64,000 bases of DNA from Taxillus chinensis (Eukaryota; Streptophyta; Magnoliopsida; Santalales; Loranthaceae), in assembly GCA_023512835.1 (NCBI GenBank), contig CM042085.1:31109812-31173811 (forward strand), read 5' to 3'. Below, piece after piece: positions 47,344-59,849 of this stretch. The notes beneath the pieces are model-generated. The model saw only the letters and a list, made by a program, of their open reading frames with translations. It was not told the origin of the DNA and did no database searches. How positions within the stretch are numbered: position 1 is the stretch's first letter; each line of letters starts with the position of its first letter. Made by a program: the position numbers and the translations under genes.

Positions 47344-48188
47344 CCACTCCTAGACCTCTTCCATTCCCATATAAGGCTATTCAAAACAAGAAGATGACAG
47401 ATGAGACAATTTAGCAGGAGGTTATGGATATATTTAAAAGGGTGTAGATCAACATTCCACTCTTGGAGGCCATCAAGCAAATCCATCGATTTGCTAAATT
47501 CTTGAAGGAACTATGTATCAACAGAAGAAGAAGCCTAAAGGGAGTTGAAAGGGTCAACCTTGGAAGAATAGTCTCATCACTCATCACACATTCTCTTCCC
47601 ATGCCTCCGAAGTGTGAAGACCCTGACACCTTCACTATTCCATGTACCATTGGGACACTTCACTTTTCTAATGCTTTGTGTGACTTGGGCGCCTCTATCA
47701 ATGTCATGCCATATTATGTCTACTCCTCTGTTCACATTGGGGAGCTTAAGCCAACACAGGTGGTAGTCTAATTGGATAATAGATCCACAGTTGGACCAAT
47801 AGGCGTTCTTGAGGATGTTCTAGTTAGAGTGAGAGATGCCATCTTTCCCACTGATTTCTATGTTCTCAACATGGAGGAGGACTTGGCGAACTCACATGCC
47901 CCTATCATTCTTGGCAGGCCATTCCTCAAAACTTCGAAGATCATCATTGATGTTTACCAAGGTACGCTTTCTATGGAGTTTGGTGATGAAATTATTAAAT
48001 TTAATATTTTAGACTCCTTGAAGCATCCCTCTAGTGAGCATAGTGTCTTATTCCTCTCACACACTGAACCACCATATGATATTGATTCTGACCTTGATTT
48101 CAGTGATGTGAATGATTTTGATGACGAGGTGGATTATGTTAATGAATTGAATGCTTTGTTTTCTGATGATGTTGCACATGTTCACTGA
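47344..48188 (+). pseudogene. Athila/Tat-type gypsy protease
   Basis: Continues the plus-strand gypsy element after the foreign block. The pre-protease region has IKQIHRFAKFLKELC (about 47475). The protease core is LCDLGASINVMPY (about 47685) with ILGRPFLKT later (47908). Stops lie at about 47413, 47443 and 47769. The last frame ends DDVAHVH; its TGA stop (48186) is formed by the first bases of the inserted LTR. RT, RNase H and integrase are not in the window. Confidence 0.85.
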
Positions 48189-49930
48189 AAACAACATTTG
48201 TCGCACATGCACTTCAAATAAAATTTAAACTAAGTATAGCATAGGGCTAACATAGGTCGTTCACTAACCGGAGGACTTATAAAATTTAATTCAACTTATT
48301 TTTCAAGAAAAATAAAGAAAAGCTAAATTAGAGAACTGAGGGCTTTTGTGTGAAATTAAAATAAAATTAAATATGTAAAGAAAATTAATTAACTAAAGAC
48401 GCAATTGATTCAACCTCTCACTTCAATTATTATTTATCATTATCTTCTAAAAATACAATAACATATTTAAGGCCCCATAATTCAATTAAACCAAGACTCC
48501 ATGATTATAATTAAATTATGAATTCGCACTAGAAATCATACTTGAACTCGTACCAATCCTAGAAACGATTATGTTTTGCATTCGGAAGACCAAATCATTC
48601 ACTACGAATAATAATCTTCACATCTCAATATTAATTAACTACAATCGCAAATTAATCACAATTAAAAATTATGCTTTAAACAATCCATAATTAACTACAA
48701 CCGCAAATTAATTGCAAAGAATTTAAAATAGATAGAGAAACGAATTGCAAATTATAGCACCTAAATAAATTATCAAATTGAAGAACCAAGATTCAAAATA
48801 ACAATTAAAGTTTGAAGTTAAATCAAATATAGAAAATTAATACATAAAAATAAGAGTAGTCCCGCAGTGTTGCGCTAAAGGCTTGCCTGATGTGGGAATT
48901 GCTGCAGCGGCACTATGCTGGGCGTGATGAAGGGATGGCTTGCGTTGGAGAGATCGTGCGCTGGGTCTTCTCTTCTCTCTTTTAATCTCCCGCATGCAAC
49001 TTCAAATGAAGGTATCTTGCTTGCCATTTAATCAGGCCCGGCCCAAGGGGGAGGCCCAGTAGGCGGCTGCCTAGGGCACTCGGCCCCTTGGGTCTAATAA
49101 GGGGCACATTTTTTTAAAAAAATTCTTCCCTTAGGGCACCACAGTCACGCAGCACGCATATCCTCCCCCCGCATCGCAGTCGACACAGTCACGCAACACA
49201 ATGACGCAGACGACGCCGGACGCCCTTTCACCGACCGATAGCCACGGCGACGCCGGACGCCCTCACCCTTTCACCGAACGAGGCCTCTGGAGTCTAGACG
49301 CGTGACGGCTGACAGTAGATCCGTCGATCTGGGCCATCCGGCTGGTGTCGACCAGTCGACGAGCCAATGAGCGACGGCGACGGGCGATCCGATCCTCCAC
49401 TCGTGACTCGTCTCCTCAGTCCTCGGAAGACGGCACTCGGCAGATCGGCTGACGGCTCGTCGGCTCCCCCTTGTACAGCAATGGCAATGGCCCAACGGCA
49501 ACGGCGGAAGCCACGCAACGCATAGTCTGCGACTGCCGACTGGACTGCGCGAGAGGTTTTTTTTAATTAATAGATGATCTTAATTTAATTATAAATTAAT
49601 TATTATTGTATTGATAGATGATATTTTGATGTTGTTGTAATATTATTTTATTGAGATCCGACTGGACTGCGCGAGAGGTTTATGTTGTTGTATTGATTTG
49701 ATGACCGAGTAATTTTAATTGAATTGAACTATGACATTTAAAATTACAGGACTCATTTGAATAATTTTAATTTGGTGTTATACTGTGTTGAATCATGTAT
49801 GGATCAATTGATGATTTTATTTAAATTGTTTTGGTGATGTTTTTAGTTTTTAAATTTAATTATGTTTGATGAGAGACTAGGATATTAATATAATTTCATT
49901 GTATGAATGATTGAATACTATTTATATACT

Positions 49931-51423
49931 TGACGAACAAGTATTTCATGAGCGAAACCCAAGTGAGGGTTAAGCTACTGTCGTTTAAATCCCTTCTCAA
50001 AATATTAATTCCCTTAACTAATGCTAAATAGAATAGCGACAAGAAAGGGGTCGATCCCACAGAGATTACCAAGTTATCTAGCTTTAACTCAAATCACCAA
50101 ATTAATCTTGCTTAAAACAATGTCTTGCAAACTAATTCTTTTTATAACTAAAGATCTAATTTTTATTTTGTTTTCTTAATAAACAAAGAAAGCAAATTGA
50201 TTTTAGGATTAAGATTCAAGAATTAAAGGCATCTAGGGTCACAATTTCACCTCCCTATGTTATCTCTACTTGGTTCATGGTATTAGGGTTGTCCGATTGA
50301 AAACATGCTAAACATAAGCCAAGGACAACAAATGGTCATTGAGGTCCTTTTAAGAGTTGTATGCCAGAATGGTCATCTAAACACACAAATATGCAAAAGC
50401 CAATAAATTATACTTGCAAAAGGATAATGATCACACCAATTACAAATAAGTTATGAATCTCAATCCGCCCCGACTAGGGCTAAGAATACCAAGGTGTACA
50501 TCCAAAGATAGAAATTAAGAACAGATTCATAAAACATGCAAAACTCAATCATCCAAACCCAATATTCATAAACACAAGAAAGCAACAAGGGGGCTACATT
50601 GCTCCCATAAATTATAAGAACTACTCACGCATGATTACAAGCAAAACCATAGCAAGAAAGCTAAACATCTTCTTCTAATCCACGCGCGCAACAAGGCTTC
50701 AAATCCAGGCTCCAAAATCCGCGACGGCCGATATGCTCCTAGGTCAAGGAGTAACCTCCAAGTCGTGAAGCCTCTCTCTCTCTAAAAACGTGTAGGGGGG
50801 TCTAGGTTACATAGCAGGGGGCGTGGAGGCTTTATTTATAGAGGTTGGATGGGTCTTGAGGTGTGTACCCTAGCCCATCTATCAAAACGGCGTAGTTTTG
50901 ATAAGTGACAGTTCAAACTTTAAAATCTCTATCTTCCATCCACAATTTGGACATGGCCTTCAGAAACAAATGATCAGCATGGAAAAATGATAGGATCGGT
51001 CCAAAAATATCTCTGCACGTCAATTTGCACGTGATATGGTGAATTCACGTGCAACTCTAAATCAGCTCAAACTTCTCCCCAAGCTTTGTTGCATCCTATA
51101 GAGGCCTGAGAAGCAAAAATAGGCTTGCACGTGAAATGGGTGAATTCACGTGCAGCTCCAAATGCTCTGAAATTTCTGTGGTAGGTAGAGGACATCATTC
51201 TAAGCAACTTTTGTTCTTGCACGCCAATTGTTTGAGGCCATCTACTATATCAAAAGTGAGCTCCAAAATCTGCCAAAACAGCTTAAAAACGCATGTATTT
51301 GCAAATAGCATCTTCCTAGGGGTTAGAGCAAATATATATGATATATGAAGCAATAAGGCTCTAATTATGCTCTTAAACATCCTAAATAAACACTAGAATA
51401 ATGGTATAAAATGCACGTTATCA
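49931..51423 (-). repeat. Athila 3' LTR
   Basis: On the minus strand TGATAACGTGC...ACTTGTTCGTCA. Four CACGTG boxes at 51028, 51046, 51128 and 51147 precede a TATA box (TATAAATAAA, 50840-50831). Confidence 0.95.
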
Positions 51424-51459
51424 AATACACCACACTTGAACCACTGCTTGTCCTCAAGC
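51424..51459 (-). other. polypurine-tract region of the Athila element
   Basis: On the minus strand CTTGAGGACAAGCAGTGG, then AAGTGTGGTGTATT, ends exactly where the 3' LTR starts (TGATAACG). The same word order stands before the 3' LTR in other Athila-group elements. Confidence 0.7.
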
Positions 51460-52895
51460 AAAAACATACAAGCATGCAAAAATAAAATAAACACGCAATC
51501 AAACGGGAGAAAAATAAAATAACAATCAAGGAGAATCATAGTTTCCTAAGCATGCAACTCTATCATGATGAAATGAGAATTTAAGCATCAAAATGAGTCA
51601 TAACTTAGTTCATTCATGTCCATATCCCTAGTCCAACAACCATGCAATATCACCACTTAAATTTCAGATATGAGCAAACAATCCATGATAAAATAGCACC
51701 TAGTTTCCCTTTAAGTTCTTACCAAGGATAAGCAGCCTCACTCAAATATAATAATTCTCAAGCCCAATACCTATCAATGAACAATGGATGGAAAACTCTA
51801 TCTCTACACTCGCCATCAGCTATTGATTAAGTACTTGCCAAACAATTATGAGAGTTCCCTATTGTGCTCATCAAAGAAAACACACCCTCTATTCTACTTT
51901 ATTTGAACTCACACGCTAGTCTAAACTCAATAAACTCACACTCTATTCTAATAACTGATAAAACAAAACCATGAGCTAAAGAATTGAGCTCAACACTCTC
52001 AAATAAACAAAACTCAGCCAATGTGGCTACCAAACTAACTAATTACTCATATGAACATCAAGCCAATGTGGCTTTTAATTTGAATCCCTCTTTTTTTTTC
52101 TTTTTTTCTTTTTTTTTTTTTTTTTTTTTAGTAATAACCTTACAAGGTTGCATTTTATGCTCTCCCTTGATGGATTATTCACTCTTTTTTTTTACTCACA
52201 TAACACATAAATAAGGCTGATTTTTCTAATGCATACCCCTTTTCAAAATGTGATGGGCTTTTTCACATTCTATATCACAGCCTTTTCCAATAATATCACA
52301 AAATAAAGAAAAGGATGTAAAGACAGTCACAATGACTTAGAGGTCTTGCACCCTAACTCCACACACCAAACACTGAGCACTAATAAGTAATCACATGCTT
52401 ACTTGACTCCTACCATTAAATAACCAATGTTGAATGCAAGAAGAGTAGCAATTATTACCCATACCCTAAAATGGCACTCAAAGGCTAAAAGAAGCTGTTC
52501 TCATTTTTCATTTCTTTTTCACTCAACTTTAAGGGTTACTTAGGTCTATCATAGCATTTCATGTTTAACTAATATTCAAAACTCAGCTCGAAAAACATGG
52601 TGATATCATTCAAAAGATAAAGACATGATCAAACTAATTCAGAGCACATTTTAACTACTTTAACACCCTTATCACAACATGATACTAATGTGGCCCAAAA
52701 AGTAAAATTTGTAGGCCAAAATTGCATACTTAATATCCATGTCTCCACAAGCAAATCATTCAAGCAAACAACTCAAACAATCATGCAACTAAAAACAGTT
52801 TTTTTTTAAAATAAATGACTAACAAACTATCTAAGATAAAATTATAAATAAAACATGCAATCACAACATAAAAGACAAGCAAGTGGCTCAAGTCA
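51460..52895 (-). other. Athila 3' untranslated region, no gene seen
   Basis: AT-rich stretch of about 1.4 kb between the Ulp1 frame and the 3' LTR. It has a T-rich run at 52089-52130 on the plus strand. No sustained frame. Long 3' non-coding regions are usual in Athila elements. Confidence 0.5.
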
Positions 52896-52934
52896 CTCCC
52901 CATACACCACATTTAAAATATGCTATGTCCTCAT
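52896..52934 (-). other. second purine-tract-like motif after the Ulp1 frame
   Basis: On the minus strand ATGAGGACATAGCA followed by AAATGTGGTGTATGGGG resembles the real purine-tract region next to the 3' LTR (TGAGGACAAGCAG, AAGTGTGGTGTATT). Confidence 0.55.
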
Positions 52935-52962
52935 GGCATAAAATAGGGAGTAGGAAAAATAC

Positions 52963-55366
52963 TTACCTCTCAGTTGGCAAGCTGTAGTAGTAGATGACAT
53001 TGGCCACCATTCGTCGCACCTGAGCCACAAAGTCAACCGACGTCTCGCCGCGCACTTCCCAAGTTTCCTTCCCTTGCAGAATAGCCATCATGTAGTAGTA
53101 AGCAAAGATCCCACAGCTGAATTGGTCAGGCTGTTGGGGAATTTGCATTTCGTTGTAGTGAATAAGAGGGAGCTTGTCCGCCAACAAGCCTTCTTTGATC
53201 ATCGCCGCTTTGATTCGTTTGATAAACCCATGCAGTAACTGTCTTTTCCGTCTGGCAAACCCTTCGCCTTGGCTTGGATCATATAGCACGGCATGTCCTA
53301 CATCCAGATTCAAACGGACCAATACATAGTGGCAGTCAATGTGCACCGGAATTAGCACCTCATGCATACCATGCCAAGGGCGGTGCCCTTCATTCTCACC
53401 ATTGATGCGTTGGTGCCACACCTCTTCGGACAAGGGTTGATTGTATATCTCGCACAGCATGATAGAAGTGAACTGAGCTAAGGGGTAGTTATGAGGCTCA
53501 GCCTCCACTACATAGCGCATGGTCCTGCAGAAGAGGTTTATCTCTTCGGAGTAGAGATATTCATTCTCTGAGATCCTCTTTAGGCCAAAAGGGGTGAAGA
53601 TATCATTATCCCGTATAAAGCGAGCCCTCTAAACCGTGGAATTGATGAACTCTTCAAATGCTGCTTGGCTCTCGTTGGATGATAAAGCTGGATTAATGAT
53701 TAAATGGATAGGAGGGCCAAGAAGGTCTTCAGGTTCAGCAGGCATGTATGTACCCCAAGAAACAGGATGTATAACAGGCACAAGAGCCTGAGAATATGCC
53801 GGATCAGTAAAAGGCTGGAAGGGTGAATACCCTTCTGCTGGCTCTGTCTCCTCTTGAGGCCGAAAGGGTGAATACCCCGTTGCTGGCTCTGCCTCCTCTC
53901 GGGTGATAGTAGGATGGCCTAGCTGAAGATTCTGGTTGAGGTGGATCCGCCTGGGCTGGATAAGAAACTTCAGGGGATGGAGAGGGTTCTTCATCAGATA
54001 TCTCCACTATAGGAGAACGTTTTGATGCTTTCCTCTTGCTCAAGGCCTTCCAGATTTTGCCGAGGAGGCCTTTGACTTCTTTGTTGTCCTTCTTCAGAGC
54101 TTCCACCTCGCGCTGGGTTCTGGCATTTGCCTCCCTGAGCTGCTGTGTTTTTTGCCTCCAAGCTTCGGTAGATGCAGCAGGAGGAGCTTCTGGGGCCTCC
54201 CATGCTCTAGGAGATGCATGAGCAGCTACGTCTTGGGGCCTCCCATGCTCTGGTTCTAGGTTGTGAAGTAGCTTGTTGGTCTCCGAGATGAGGGCCATTA
54301 ATTCTTCAAATTGTGCACTAGTGATGTGCCCATTAGTGATCGCCCAATTGATGACCTCCACTTCGCTCACCACCTGCCCACGAATGCCTTGAAAGAAATT
54401 GAAAATATCTTCTTTGTGTACATTGAACTGCATGTACATGGCAGTGAGTCTGTATAGAGTCTGCTTCCTTTGATCCAAATGAGGAGAGGTCTCCCTTGCA
54501 AAGTCAATGAATCGCTCCACATGAACACTGTGCCTAGCGGGCTGTGATGGAGGAGGAACATTGGTTGCCCAATGACCTCTGGTACTGATCCCCAAACCCC
54601 CTTCAGCATGCAATACTCTTAAAACCCAGTGAGAAGGAAAAGTGATGCTATCCATGGAGGAAAAATGCAAAGCAGGCATGCTTTGAAATATCAAACACAA
54701 AAATCTGCCATTTATTTGCTTTGATGAGTTTTTCTTCCACCATTTAAAAATGGTAGTGGTCCAATCCACATTTAGCATATGATCAATGCTATACATCAAC
54801 TCCAGGTGTGGCTTAGGCACACTATCTACCCCACTGGTCTGAATCAATAAGCATTTCCCTACCAGGTAGGCTAGGCATCTAAATCTTCCAACAAAACCAT
54901 TCTTGGTATACTACCTTTGATTTTGAAATTTTTTAGCATAGTTGCATGCAGTACCAAATTCTCCTAGGCTTAGCTGAGGAAAGCTATCACTGGGTGCAGG
55001 GAGGTTAAAGCAATGTCTAATAATTTCAGGGGTAATTCTGACATAAATCCCTTGCACAACCCCTATCGGTTCATCCTAGACAGATGCATAAAATTCTTGT
55101 AGGGAAGAGTAGGAAATAGCTGGCTGGGCAGATACTAACCTTTGTAATCCCAGATTTTGAATTTTAAGAGCCACCTCTCTAGTCCAGCCCAACTCTGAAG
55201 CCTCTAAAGCCTGCATATCAAGAGCATGCCCCAAGAGTATCTCCTCCTCAGGTTGGCTATCAGCACTAGGTGAGTGCACCTCCTCCTGGCCAGTCCTCCT
55301 TGTGCGCACCATCTTTGAAATGAGAATAAAGAGCAAAGAGCAGAAAACTGAAGAGCAAAAGAGCAA
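52963..55366 (-). pseudogene. env-position ORF of Athila: plant-transposon domain, coiled coil, Ulp1-like C48 peptidase
   Basis: About 800 codons from ATG 55366 (or 55312, MVRTRRTGQEE) to 52963. N-terminal part: SSLQEFYASV and GIYVRITPEIIRHCFNLP resemble the 'putative plant transposon protein' domain of Athila env-like frames. Middle: a coiled coil (TQQLREANARTQREVEALKK) and a proline-rich, internally repeated EP.GYSPF segment. C-terminal 185 residues: Ulp1-like fold with HYVLVRL (His64), VLYDP (Asp81), IPQQPDQFSCG (Gln130 and Cys136), numbering from ATG 53520. Ulp1 enzymes cut SUMO from proteins. Breaks: TAG at 55076, about 54913 and 53629, and a frameshift near 53900. It follows the integrase in the same direction. 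Confidence 0.8.
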
Positions 55367-55436
55367 AAGAGCAGAGTTTCTCTAATACTCAGATCTGGAG
55401 TGATTTTGGTGTGGAAGCCTTTGAAGATGGCCTCTC

Positions 55437-55880
55437 TTTATATAGCGTGCGAAGGAAAGATGCTCTAATTGGCGTGATACACGTGCCCCTAAATTTTCAG
55501 AGTGTTCTGACCAAAATAGCCCTTGCACGTGAATTGGTTGAATTGGCGTGCAGGTCAGAATCGTCCCAAACTTTGGTGGTGGATCCCCCTTGAGCTGGCA
55601 AGTAATAGTCCCTTCTGCACGTGAATTGTATGAAGCTTCTAGGAGGGCTAAAATCGGTAGTTTGCATTTTTGAGCCTCCATATGACAGCTAGCAATTCGC
55701 GTGCAAGAGTAAACGTGATTCACATGGTCTTCATCTACCATTCCAGAAAGTTACAGCCCAAAAGGAGGTGCACGTGAATTGGGCAATTCACGTGCAAATT
55801 CACGTTCAGGCCCAAACTGGCCCAAATTTCTCCACTTAGTTGCTTGTGCATTATGGACCATCTTTAAGTCTTGCACGTGA
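55437..55880 (-). promoter_or_regulatory. putative internal promoter before the Ulp1-containing frame
   Basis: Six CACGTG boxes lie at 55480, 55526, 55618, 55771, 55789 and 55874, mostly in the longer context TTGCACGTGAATTG. On the minus strand they are followed by a TATA box (TATATAAAG, about 55445-55437). The next reading frame starts at 55366, with a second ATG at 55312. The element's LTR promoter uses the same G-box words before its own TATA box. Confidence 0.6.
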
Positions 55881-56398
55881 ATTGTTTGAGCCCATCTTCA
55901 AGCACTTTTGGGCTTCACTTGCTCCTTGCTCCTTGACTTTGACTTTAAAAATAATTCCACAAGTTCAGGACCCAATAATTTGTTCATCCTACAAATGGTT
56001 AGTTAAGAAAGGAACAAAGTCTCCTGCACAATGGTTAGCTTGCAAGCAAATTTATTGAATAAAATAAATAAAAGAAAATAACATAAAATAAAACATAGCA
56101 ATAAACATTGGGTTGCCTCCCAACCAGCGCTTTATTTAAAGTCTCGTAGCTAGACTTTCAGTTATGATCATGCAATGGTGAAAGAGAGGGAATCAACTAT
56201 CTCCCTCTCGAGTTGAATCAAAGTATGGTTTCGGTCTGTTGCCATTCACCCAAAATTTCTTGCCATCTACGACTTGGAGCTCAAAGCTCCCATATGGCTT
56301 CTTATCAACTATCACAAAAGGTCTCATCCACTTGGACCTTAATTTTCCAGGAAATAACCTCAACCTTGTGTTAAATAGAAGAACTTTCTGCCCTAAGG

Positions 56399-57330
56399 TT
56401 AAAGGTTCATTGTTGAGTTGCCTATCATGCCATTTTTTAGTTCTTTCTTTGTAAAATTTAGCACTATCATAGGCATCCAGCTAAGCTCATCTAACTCAAT
56501 TAATTGAGTCATCCTAAGCTCCTTGATCTCTTGTGGGTCAAAATTTAACTTCTTCAAGGCCCAATGAGCCTTGTGTTCTAGTTCCACAGGCAAGTGACAT
56601 GCCTTACCATATAGAATATGGTAAGGTGACATCCCAATGGGAGTTTTGTAAGCTGTCCTATATGCCCATAAGGCTTCATCAAGCCTTTGAGACCAATCTT
56701 TCCTATTGGCTCCAACAGTTTTCTCTAAAATGACCTTAATCTCTCTGTTGGACACTTCTGCTTGTCCATTAGCTTGCGGGTGGTAGGCTAAAGACTTCCT
56801 ATGAGTGACACCATACTTGTTTAATAATTTGTCAAACAATTTGTTGCAGAAATGACTACCCTCATCATTGATTATAGCCCTTGGTGTTCCAAAACGGCTA
56901 AAGATGTTCCTAGTAAGGAAGTGAGTCACAACCCTAGCATCATTCACTCTAGTAGGAATAGCTTCTACCCACTTAGACACATAATCCATAGCAAGCAAAA
57001 TGTATGAATACCCATCAGAATTGGGGAATGGCCCCATGAAGTCAATGCCCCAAATGTCAAAAATTTCAACCTGGAAGGATTCCAGGTTAAGGGCATCTCA
57101 TTTTTCCTAGACAGACCACCTACCCTTTGACATCTATCACACTTTTTGATGTAGACATAGGTGTCTTTCACCATGTGAGGCCAATAAAAGCCACACCGCA
57201 TGATTTTAGCCACGGTTCTTTGCACCCCAAAGTGGCCCCCATAATGTGATGCATGACAATGATGTATTATGTCATCTACCTCCTCCTCAAGGACACACTT
57301 TCTAATGATTTGGTCAGAACACCTCCTCTA
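56399..57330 (-). pseudogene. Athila integrase
   Basis: The zinc-binding part has HASHYGGHFG and CDRCQRVG (57270-57120). The catalytic core has [14 protein letters not shown], then [10 protein letters not shown] with the second Asp, and [16 protein letters not shown] with the Glu. [16 protein letters not shown] follows as usual for this group. A frameshift near 57060 separates the zinc region from the core. It inserts the cDNA into the chromosome. Confidence 0.9.
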
Positions 57331-57599
57331 AAGAATTGGGTCTTCCCAAATGAATTTCTTAGCATCCACTACCAATTTCTTTCTCCTGGTGGTAGTCTAA
57401 CCGCTGGGTATGAACCCGGTGGCTAAATAATTTGCTATGTCAGCAAACCAAGGAAGATGATGCACCTCAAACAACTTCTCATCAGGAAAGTCATCTACAA
57501 TGGGTAGAGACTTAGGTGCATTCTCCACACGGGAGAGGTGATCGGCCACGAATTTAGGGCTCCCTTTGTGTCTCTAATTTCAAGGTCAAATTCCTGTAA

Positions 57600-59841
57600 G
57601 AGGAGAACCCACCTAATCAAGCGTGGCTTAGCTTCTTTTTTTAGCAAACAAATATTTCAATGCAGCGTGATCGGTATAAACAATGACTTTAGACCCAAAA
57701 AGGTAGGGTCTAAACTTGTTGCAGCCATAAACCACGGCTAGTAACTCTTTCTCGGTGGTGGTATTGTTCTGTTGAGCATCATCTAAGGTCTTACTAGCAT
57801 AGTAAATGACCCTAAACACCTTTTCTCTCCTTTGCCTTAAGACTACCCCCACAAGATAATCACTCGCATCACACATTAGCTCAAAAGGATGAGCCCAGTC
57901 GGGTGTGACTATAACAGTGCGATGACTAACTTACCCTTGAGGATGTTGAAAGCTTCTAAGCAATCTGCATTAAACTCAAAGCTTGTGTCTTTTTCTAACT
58001 ACCTACTCATGGGTTTTGCAATTTTTGAGAAGTCCTTAATGAATCTCTTATAAAAGCCAGCATGGCCAAGGAAACTTCTCACTCCTTTTTCATTGGTTGG
58101 AGGTGGCGAGTCTCAATTGTGGAGATTTTTGCCTTGTCTACCTCCAAACCATGTGCGGACACCTTGTGCCCTAGAACTATCCCCTCAGTTACCATGAAAT
58201 GACATTTCTCCCAATTTAGGACTAGTTCCTTCTCCTCACATCTCTCTAAGACCACATCTAGATTTTTCAAGCACTATTGGTAGGAGGAACCAAACACAGA
58301 AAAGTCATCCATGAAGACCTCCATGATCTCCTCAACCAAACCCTAAAAAATGGCCATCATACACCTTTGAAAGGTGGCAGGGGCATTACAAAGCCCAAAT
58401 GGCATTCTCCTAAATGCAAAAGTGCCAAAAGGGCACGTGAAGGTGGTCTTTTCTTGGTCCTCGGGTTTAACCATGATCTGATTATACCCGGAATAGCCAT
58501 CTAAAAAGCAGTAGTGACTATAGCCAGCTAACCTATCCAACATTTGGTCAATGAAAGGAAGAGGAAAATGATCCTTCTTAGTAGCCTTGTTCAGCTTTCT
58601 ATAGTCAACACACACTCTCCACCCCGTCACGATGCGAGATGGGATCAATTCATTTTTCTCATTTTTAATCATGGTCATGCCCCCTTTCTTGGGCACAACA
58701 TGCAATGGACTCACCCACTCACTATCGGAAATAGCATAAATTATACCCGCATTTTTCCATTTTAAAATTTCTTTTCTAACAACTTCTTTCATGGCAGGGT
58801 TTAATCTTCTTTGTCTTTCAGCAGTGGGTTTAAAATCATCATTCATCAAAATTTTATGCATGCAAATCCCTGGACTAATACCCCTAATGTCTTCAATGTT
58901 CCATCCTAGGGCCTTTTTGTGTTTCCTAAGGACTTCTAGCAATTGAGTACACTCCACATCATTCAAATTAGAAGCAACAATGACAGGGAATTGATTTGTA
59001 GAGTCTAGAAATTCGTACCTTAGGTGTCCAGGCAGCTCCTTCAGTTCTGGAGCTGGAGGCACGTCATCTTCTTTCTCCTCCTCAGCTTGCTCCAAAGAGT
59101 TTGTAGTTTGCTCATCTTCCTTAGCTGTCAAGTACATCTCTTCATCTTGTTGAGCTTCTATAAGCTGAAGGGCTCCATTATTGGTGGTGGTCATTTCTTT
59201 TGCCAAGTAGTCTTCCACCAATTCCTCAAGGTCTTCAACCCAAAGGCAGTCCTCCTCCTCTTGACCTTGCAAAGCCTTCCCCATGTGGAAGATTAAGGTC
59301 TCCTCATTAATTTTCAGAGTTAGCTGCCCTTGAGCAACATCAATCAATGCACAACCCGTTCTGAGAAACGGTCTTCCAAGGAGTAGCTGAACTCCTCTAT
59401 CTTCTTCCATCTCCAAAACTACAAAGTCCGCTGGAAATATGCAGGAGCCCACTTTGACTAACACGTCTTCAATTATCCCTTCAGGCCTTCCAGGAGACCG
59501 GTCAAGAACCGCAATGATATGGAAGTGGGCTTCATGCCCTTAAGCCCAAGCTGCTTGTACAAAGCAAAGGAGATCAAATTGATGCTGGCCCCTAAATCAC
59601 ATAGCGCCTGCTGCTGCGGTGCATTGCCAATTAGACAAGGGAGATTAAAACTGCCCGGATCTTTATGCTTGATGGGCAAACTCTGTTGAACAATACTGCT
59701 CACCTCATTAGTGACTTCCACCGTCTCATGATCCCCATATTTCCTCTTCTTTTTCACAAAATCTTTGATGTACTTTCTGTACCTAGGCATCTGCTCCAAG
59801 ATTTCCACAAATGGAATGTTAATTTTAAGCCTCTTGAACAA
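57600..59841 (-). pseudogene. Athila protease, reverse transcriptase and RNase H
   Basis: Protease: LCDLGASINLISFALYKQL (about 59600) and, after a frameshift near 59470, LLGRPFLRTG. An acidic linker precedes RT. RT: WVSPLHVVPKKGG, RVCVDYRKLNKAT, FCFLD-like FLDGYSGYNQI, MPFGLCNAPATFQRCM; after a TAG at 58343 the catalytic FMDDFSVFG. RNase H: MCDASDYLVGVVLRQR to [11 protein letters not shown] (57876-57640). The part between RT and RNase H (58080-57880) is badly broken. Confidence 0.9.
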
Positions 59842-59849
59842 ACTCGAAA

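Noticed and set aside
49271..49518. Minus-strand GC-rich frames in the hAT left part as transposase
   Set aside because: Arg/Ser-rich translation of a GC-rich tract with no hAT dimerisation or BED motif.
51136..51348. 70-codon frame present in both Athila LTRs
   Set aside because: Its duplication only reflects the LTR copies; no domain, and it lies antisense in the U3 region.
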